Shown here one piece after another: positions 7,525 through 15,200 of a stretch of 16,549 nt of DNA. Position 1 is the first letter of the stretch; the number at the start of each line of letters is the position of its first letter. Below the pieces are notes generated by a model. That model had not been told where the DNA came from, did not search any database, and saw only the letters and a program-made list of their open reading frames with translations. Where the stretch lies: the NCBI GenBank assembly GCA_964449285.1, contig CAYUZX010000067.1:1-16549 (forward strand). The letters are read 5' to 3'. Source of the stretch: QYOJ01 sp964449285 (lineage in GTDB: Bacteria > Bacteroidota > Bacteroidia > Bacteroidales > FEN-979). The position numbers and the translations under genes were made by a program.

Positions 7525-8799
7525 ATGAAAAAAACCCTCAACACATTCCTGATCCTGGCAATCATTTTCCTGATCAGTGGAACACTCTTTAAACAATTTC
7601 ATTTAACCGGAGCTGATATCTTGATGATATTGGGCTTGATGATTGCAATCCCTATTGCCTCAATCCTTTATTGCGTCCAGAAATTCAGAAAAGTAAAAAG
7701 TGTTTTTGTTCTCTTGGGATTTATCCCTGTGATCTGCTTGGTAGTCGGAATGGCCTTTCTCCTGAACCATTTTTCCTTTGGCATTGTACTATTTTACACT
7801 GGCCTTATTCTGTGCGGGATCTACCTGTTAATTTTACTCCTGATCATGGTGTCCAATAAGTCATTCCATTCCCTGGAGATGGCTGATGCATTATTTCTAA
7901 TGATTCTCTTTGGATTAATCTTTACAGGATACATTACAGGAAAAATGGAAAAAGGCGGGATGGCCATGGAAAATGAAAAGCGGTTTATTGAATATCGGGA
8001 AAAATCCGAAGAGCTCCGAAAAGTCAATCAATCACTTTTTGCAAGCTATTCAGATAAACTTTCTGAAACGAAATTAAGGGAAGAAACCCAGAAAGTTCTG
8101 TTCACCATTGATACAATGGAAAATGAATTTTTTCGCCATTTTATGAAGGACAATGATACTGTTGGGTTGTTTGATAAACATTTTGTATCAGAACTCTATG
8201 ACTATTTTGGATCCGGTTTTCAGCAAAGCCGTCAAATGAGGCTTATCGCGACATTGCAGGAATACGTGGACACTCTTTCCATTGATACAAAGAAGATCCC
8301 TTTGTCAACCTATGAGATGGGTCTGATCAGAAACATGGTACCAAAAGATCGTCGTTTCCCTTTCTTTCATAAGTATTATTATTATATATGGGGCAGTGCG
8401 CTCTTTTTGGACGGCAAATCTGCCCTGGCCTTCCTGGAAGAGTTGAAATATAAAGTATTGCTGACAGAAAACTTATTAATTAATGGCATCCTTCGTCAAA
8501 AACCTGGTTCTGTATCTTTGGATGGAATCCCACGTGAAGCCCTATCTAAGAAGGAGTTATTACAAGCAAAACAACTTGTAAATACTGACTCAAATACCCA
8601 GATCATATCCTATTCATTAGTTTGCATTGTCAACGGGGATATATGGTGTCGACCATTTGCTACAAATAAACTTCCTGATGATTGGGCCCTAATTGTTAAC
8701 ACCCTAACCGGAAACAAGTTTTGGATTGAAGACATCAGGGCAGTAAATTCAGCAGGAGATACAGTTTACCTTCACAGTATTACGATCGGCCTAAAATAG
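7525..8799 (+). CDS. inner-membrane protein with duplicated GldL-like hairpin and GldM-like extracytoplasmic region
   Basis: The protein has 424 residues and five predicted membrane helices: about 5-22, 30-50, 58-80, 84-109 and 119-139. The first hairpin carries GTLFKQFHLTGADILMILG (19-37). This matches the GldL N-terminal signature F-K-x-x-H-W-P-G-A-x-x-x-x-x-x-G, although W-P is L-T here. A degenerate second copy has the same spacing (F78, H82, G86, G93). Residues 149-206 are charged and probably coiled coil. Residues 288-323 (A-L-A-F-L-E-E-L ... T-E-N-L-L-I-N-G-I-L) recall the end of the first GldM periplasmic domain. Residues 358-424 (strands, then GNKFWIEDIRAVNSAGDTVY) recall the C-terminal GldM domain. 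Five helices with N-in topology put this region in the periplasm, as in GldM. The GldL transmembrane glutamate and GldM transmembrane arginine used for proton-driven rotation have no visible counterpart; the GldL-Glu position appears to be A41. It starts 18 bp after the FISUMP gene, so it is likely in the same operon. Gene existence is near certain; the GldL/GldM link is by motif memory, about 0.6. Confidence 0.85.
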   Translation: MKKTLNTFLILAIIFLISGTLFKQFHLTGADILMILGLMIAIPIASILYCVQKFRKVKSVFVLLGFIPVICLVVGMAFLLNHFSFGIVLFYTGLILCGIYLLILLLIMVSNKSFHSLEMADALFLMILFGLIFTGYITGKMEKGGMAMENEKRFIEYREKSEELRKVNQSLFASYSDKLSETKLREETQKVLFTIDTMENEFFRHFMKDNDTVGLFDKHFVSELYDYFGSGFQQSRQMRLIATLQEYVDTLSIDTKKIPLSTYEMGLIRNMVPKDRRFPFFHKYYYYIWGSALFLDGKSALAFLEELKYKVLLTENLLINGILRQKPGSVSLDGIPREALSKKELLQAKQLVNTDSNTQIISYSLVCIVNGDIWCRPFATNKLPDDWALIVNTLTGNKFWIEDIRAVNSAGDTVYLHSITIGLK

Positions 8800-9236
8800 T
8801 TATCTAAAAAAGCTTTAATCATGCGCCGTATCCAAATTCGTTTCGTATTGAAAAACAAACAGGCAGGTCATGAACTATACATCATTTGATATCATCAATG
8901 TGAAAAAGATGTAGATTCCTCAAAAAATATCACTCGTTCCATCAATAATCTGGCCATAATATAATTCAGTAATGAGTACAACATAGAATTTTCCTCCGGT
9001 TAGGATCGGGTGAAATGTTTCAAAACGTCTTAAAAATAAGGAAAATATAATTTTTCTAAATTGTTGAAAAAAATCGAAAACTTTTTGGCAGATCTGCGTA
9101 TAATAGATACATTTGATCATTACTTATATCTAACATTTTTGTAATAATGCACATGCATATATCTGTAAATCAAACAAATAATGTTATTTATTGGCTTTTT
9201 TGTTAGGTTATATATTGAGCATCAAATCCTTGGCCT
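8800..9236. other. AT-rich intergenic region
   Basis: These 437 bp separate the membrane-protein gene from the giant gene. They hold the promoter at 9084-9115 and otherwise nothing I can support. A 22-codon frame (ATG 8821) and a minus-strand 66-codon frame (9120 to 8920) look like chance openings in AT-rich DNA. I see no strong terminator hairpin after 8799; the A-run and AAGCTTT at about 8807-8817 have no convincing stem. Confidence 0.7.
9084..9115 (+). promoter_or_regulatory. Bacteroidetes-type promoter of the giant PKD-repeat gene
   Basis: TTTG at 9084-9087 and TACATTTG at 9108-9115 match the Bacteroidetes consensus (TTTG, then TAnnTTTG) with no mismatch and a 20-bp spacer. Transcription would start near 9121-9123, giving an AT-rich 5' leader of about 115 nt before the ATG at 9237. 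The giant gene therefore probably has its own transcription start, independent of the preceding operon. Confidence 0.7.
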
Positions 9237-12200
9237 ATGAGAAGATGTTTACTATTCCTCGCCATCATATTCACACTAATCGGTTCCGGGAGTAAAAGTT
9301 TTGGGCAATGGTGTCCGCCTGATATTATTACAGATGCCTCCGTTATTTGTGCTGACTCTGCAGCTCATATCACAGTGACTAATCCTACTTCGACTTTGTA
9401 TCAGTGGTACAAGGACCTCGGAGCTGGTTGGGTTCCGATAACAGACTCCACCAGACCAGCATTACGAGTAAGGGAATCCGGAAGTTATAAGGCTACATAC
9501 TCGAGTTGCGGAACTTTTTCAAATATCATCATTATCACGGTTAATCCAACTCCTTTGGGCTATATTAGTTGTGATCCAGCATCTCCTATTTGCCTAGGCA
9601 CACCGATTACATTAGAAATTGTACCTAATAATCCAGCCAATTTATGCGTATGGACCTCACCCTTAACTCTGTATGGCCAGCCAAATCCATGGACAGGGAC
9701 CTTTTCAAGTTCACAGTTTATTATTGGAGTGATTCAGGATTTGGCAACTACGTGTGTAAAGAATGTAACATATTCTCTTGTTGTAAACAATCCTTTGACT
9801 GGCGGTACGCTAATGGCAGACCAGTCAATCTGCAGTGGGGCAATACCTGCCACAATCACGGGCACTGACCCTACCAATGGTAGCGGAGTTTATAACTTCC
9901 AATGGCAGCAATCCATCATAAGTGCATCAGAGAACTGGACCACAATTGGTGGAGCTACAAACTCCAGCTATTCGCCAGGAACTCTCATACAAACTACATG
10001 GTATCGCAGGAGAGTCAATAGTCCTCCTTGTCCCGACGCTTATTCCACCGTGCATAAGGTTTCTGTTTACCCGTTACCACAGCCTTCAATCACAGGAGCA
10101 GCAAGTACATGTATTGGATCGACTAATACATATACTACTCAATCCGGAATGACGAATTACCAATGGCAGATTTCTAGTGGAGGAACCGTTATATCCGGAG
10201 GTTCTACCAGTAACAATACCGTCGCTGTCCAATGGACAGCCACTGGCGCTCAATGGGTTAAAGTAAACTATACGGATGCAAATGGTTGTTCTGCCCAAAC
10301 AATTGTTACTTACAATGTTACAGTCAATGCCTTACCTGTTCCAACGATAACTGGGCCCAACTCAGTTTGCGCTGGTACTACAGGTGCAACCTATACCACG
10401 GAATCGGGAATGACAGGATATACATGGACTATCACAAGTGGCGGTACTATAACTTCTGGAGGGACTTCCACATCCAATACGGTTACGATTACATGGAATT
10501 CGTCAGGCGCTCAGCTTGTTAGGGTTAATTATACAAATGCCAATGGATGTACAGCAACATCGCCAACTATCTATAATGTTACCGTCAACCCTTTACCGGT
10601 TCCTATTATCACAGGAAGTAATTCCCTTTGTGCTGGTGCATCAGGTATTACCTATACTACACAAACCGGACAAACAGGGTATACCTGGACAATCTCAACA
10701 GGAGGTACCATCACTACCGGTGCAGGAACAAATCAGATAACCGTCGCCTGGAACACTGCTGGCCCACAATGGGTTAAGGTGAATTATACAGATGCCAATG
10801 GTTGTACAGCCGTCACTCCTACAAATTATAATGTGACTGTTAACGCTCTACCTGTTCCATCCATTACCGGAAGCACCTCTGCGTGTATCGGATCCTCCGG
10901 AAATATTTATTCCACAGAATCAGGGCAAACCGGATATACATGGACGATCTCGAGTGGAGGATCCATAACATCCGGCTCTTCCACTTATCAAATTGGTGTC
11001 ACCTGGAACACAACCGGGGCACAATGGGTGGCAGTTTCCTATACGGATGCTAATGGTTGTACCGCCGCTTCCCCGACAACGGTGAATGTAACCGTCAATC
11101 CCTTGCCTACTCCAACCATTACGGGTCAAAGTTCAGTATGTGCCAATACTTCTGCCACCTATACCACACAATCAGGAATGTCGGGGTATTCGTGGACAGT
11201 CACATCCGGAGGATCGATTACATCCGGCTCCAATTCGAATACAATCACTGTTTTGTGGAGCACCCCAGGTGCACAGACAGTTAGCGTAAACTATACGAAT
11301 TCAAATGGTTGTACCGCCACAACCCCCTCAACCTATAGTGTAACGGTGAATGCCCTTCCAACGATTACACTCCTGGGTCCCACTTCTGTATGTTTAAATT
11401 CTTCCGGGAATATCTATACAACAGAATCCGGAAACACAGGATATCAGTGGTCAATTACCGGTGGTACAATCACGGCTGGAGGCTCTTCATCCAGCAATAC
11501 AGCCACCGTGACCTGGACTTCGTCGGGGACCAAATCAATCAGTGTAAATTATACCAATTCAAATAGTTGTACAGCTCAGAGCTCAACCACTCTCGCAGTT
11601 ACAGTACATGCTCTTCCGGTGATTTCAATAACAGGACCATCCCCTGTTTGTATTGGCATTCCGAACAATGTCTATACTACTCAATCGGGCATGACAAATT
11701 ATGTTTGGTCTGTTATTGGAGGGAATATCACATCAGGGGGTACCACTAACTCAAACACTACAACAGTAACCTGGACCCATACCGGGACAAAAACAATCAG
11801 TGTAAATTATACCGATGGGAATGGGTGTTCGGCTGCAAGTTCCACAACCTACAATGTGACTGTAAATCCCTTGCCTGTTCCAACAATCACTGGCACTTCT
11901 TCTGCCTGCCTCAATTCCACAAACAATATTTATACAACCGAGCCCGGAATGGTCGGATATGCCTGGACCATAACAGGAGGAACAATTACATTAGGAAATG
12001 GAACAAGTTCAATATTCGTGACCTGGAATTCAACCGGTTCCCAAACCATCACTGTAAATTATTCAACTCCTCAAGGTTGCACGGCCACTTCACCGGCATC
12101 CAAAACAATTGTAGTTCATGAATTGCCCGTTCCTTCTATTACCGGCCTTATTTCGGTATGTATTGGTTCTTCAGGGGTTTCTTATTCAACTGAAGCAGGA

Positions 12201-15200
12201 ATGTCGGGGTATAATTGGAATGTCTCATCAGGCGGAACGATTACATCTGGGAGTACTACAAATTCAATCCTTGTAACATGGAATACGGCCGGCCCCCAGA
12301 TAGTAACTGTAAACTATACCAATTCAAATGGTTGCACAGCAGCATCACCTACTTCGCTGAATGTCACTGTCCATCCGAGTCCGATACCTTCAATCCTTGG
12401 ACCGAATCCTGCCTGCTTAGGAACATCCGGGAATATCTATTCTACCTCACAAACAGGGATGCAATCGTATACATGGACGATCTCAAGCGGAGGTACAATA
12501 AATAGTGGTCAAGGGACAAGTTCTATCTCGGTGACATGGAATTCATCCGGGAACCAATGGGTGGCACTCAACTTTGTAGACTTAAACGGTTGCACTGCTA
12601 GCGCTGCAGCAACATTCCCCGTTAGTGTATCCATGCCTACTATTTCTGGACCTGCCTCCCCCTGTGCCGGTTCAACTACATCTACCTATGCCACAGAGTC
12701 AGGTATGACAAATTATCAATGGACAGTATCATCAGGAGGAACAATAACTTCTGGGAGTAGCTCCCATATTATTTCAGTTACCTGGAATATTTCAGGACCA
12801 CAAACCGTGAGTGTAAACTATACAAGTACGGCAGGCTGTACGGCATCAAATCCGGCTACAATCAACGTCAATGTATTACCTGCTCCCGTTCCAACGATAT
12901 CCGGTTCAGCTTCTGTTTGTCTAAACTCAACCGGAAATGTATATACGACACAAAGTGGTATGACGAATTACAGTTGGACTGTTTTCGGCGGTTTGATCAC
13001 AGCCGGTGGGGGAAGCACCCATAACACCGTAACAGTGACATGGAATAGTGTTGGTGCAAAATATGTGAGTGTAAACTATGCCGAAACAAACGGCTGCCCG
13101 GGAATCAACCCTACAACGTATTCTGTTACAGTTAACTCCCTTCCTTCACCTACTTTTGTTAGTGGATCGCCTGTTGTTTGTTTTGGATCAACAGGGAATG
13201 TCTACTCTACTCAATCGGGGATGGTCAATTATACCTGGACCATTACAGGTGGTCTGATCACTTCCGGAGGTACATCAACGGATAATTCGGCCACCGTTAC
13301 ATGGAATACCTCCGGCACGCAATCAATCAGTGTAAACTACGCAGACGGTAACGGTTGCAGGGCTGCCACAGCTACCGCGTTTCAGGTTACCGTCAATACG
13401 AAACCGCTGGTCACAAATGCCGTCAAAAGCCAATCCATCTGTTCTAACGGAACAAGTACTCAGGTGATTCTCACCTCCAATGTAGCTAATCCCTCTTTCT
13501 CCTGGGCTGGAACTCCCTCTTCGGGGAATATTTCCGGCTTTACCGCCAATGGCACTGGGAACATCCCTTCACAAACAATAACCAACAGCGGGACAACACT
13601 GGGTTATGTGAATTATGTAGTTACTCCAAGCTATACCAGTGGGGGCGTTACCTGTTCGGGAGACACCATTCATTATAAGATCTTTGTAAAACCGTTGCCG
13701 GTCATTACGGCAAATCCCATTTCACAACCTATCTGTTCTGGCGCCAACACAACCTTAATTTCATTCTCTTCCTCTTTAAATCCAACTACCTATCAGTGGA
13801 CTTCATCCTCCACCACAGGAACCTTCCCATCCAACCCATATGGAACCGGGAGTATTTCACCTCAATCTATCACCAATACCACATCCAGCCTTGGAACCGT
13901 CACGTTTATTATAACCCCAACCAGCAATGCCTGCACAGGGGATACTGTTCATTCTCTGGTATATGTCAGCCCGAGCTCAACGGTTATTTTCTCTTCTCCA
14001 TCTCCCACCACAATTTGTTCAGGAACCACTACGAATATTGGATTATCTTCAAATGCCTCCGGGACAGTTTTTACCTGGACTGCCGTTGGCCCAACCAGCG
14101 TTACAGGATGGGGACCCGGGTCAGGGTCGACCATCGCCCAACAACTGATTAGCAGTGCTACAACCTCTGGTACTGTAACGTATACGGTTACACCCTTTAC
14201 GAATCTTTGTCCGGGAACAGTCGCCAACTACCAGGTGATTATTAACCCAACACCCCTGGTTACCAATAATCCAAAGTCAAAAACAATCTGTTCGAATACC
14301 AGTACCAATATCTCACTAACATCCAATGTAACCGGTTCGTCATTTCTATGGACAGCGCAAGTCCTTTCAGGAACTGTTACCGGAGCCAACGGAGGTACTG
14401 GCACCGCGATCAATCAGACGCTGGTGAACCAGGGAACTACTCAGGGTGTTGTGAGATATATCATCAATGCCACAGCCAATGGATGCCCGGGAGATACCAT
14501 TCATTACCATGTGTATGTTCAACCCATTCCCGATGTTCTGCCAAATCCCATCACGCAGACAAAATGTTCGGGAAATTATTCAGAGAGCATCAACCTGAAC
14601 TCCAACATCCTCTCCCCAACAGTAAGTTATTCCTGGACTGTTGTGACCAATCCTTCTGCAGGGATGAGCGGGTACGCCCCGGCAGGATCCGGAAGTTCCA
14701 TCCCTGCAAAACTCATCACCAGCACCCTGAATACACAGGGCGTCATCACCTATACGATTACACCTGCCATCGGCTCATGCACAGGAGTGCCGGTTGATGC
14801 AGTGATAAACATAAACCCTGCCCCCACAGTCACGAACAATCCGATGTTCCAGACCATCTGCAACGGGAAGAACTCGACGCTTGTCGCACTCACTTCCAAT
14901 GTCTCCGGAGCCACGTTCACCTGGACCGCCACCGCTTCGACCAACCTGCAGGGATTTCAACCAAGCGGCACCGCCGTGATCCCTGTACAAGCCATCACAA
15001 ACAACGGAACAGCCAGGGATTCGGTCATCTATACCATCATTCCTGCTTCCAATATCGGGCTGAGCTGTCCCGGAACCCCGGCTACCTATAAAATCTACGT
15101 TAATCCAACCACCCACCCTACCCAAAATCTTACCACCCAAACCATCTGCTCTGAACAATCCTCTTCTGCCATATCCTTTACGTGTCCCGTTGCAGGAACA

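Noticed and set aside
8886..8898. Short inverted repeat TTGAT-ATC-ATCAA as a terminator
   Set aside because: A five-base AT-rich stem without a T-run is too weak.
9099..9104. Perfect TATAAT box
   Set aside because: No -35 element lies 17 bp upstream, and an exact Bacteroidetes-type promoter overlaps it. The hexamer is probably chance in AT-rich DNA.
8821..9120. Small frames in the intergenic region (22 codons at 8821; 66 codons on the minus strand, 9120 to 8920)
   Set aside because: AT-rich chance openings. The larger one covers the promoter and has no family-like features.
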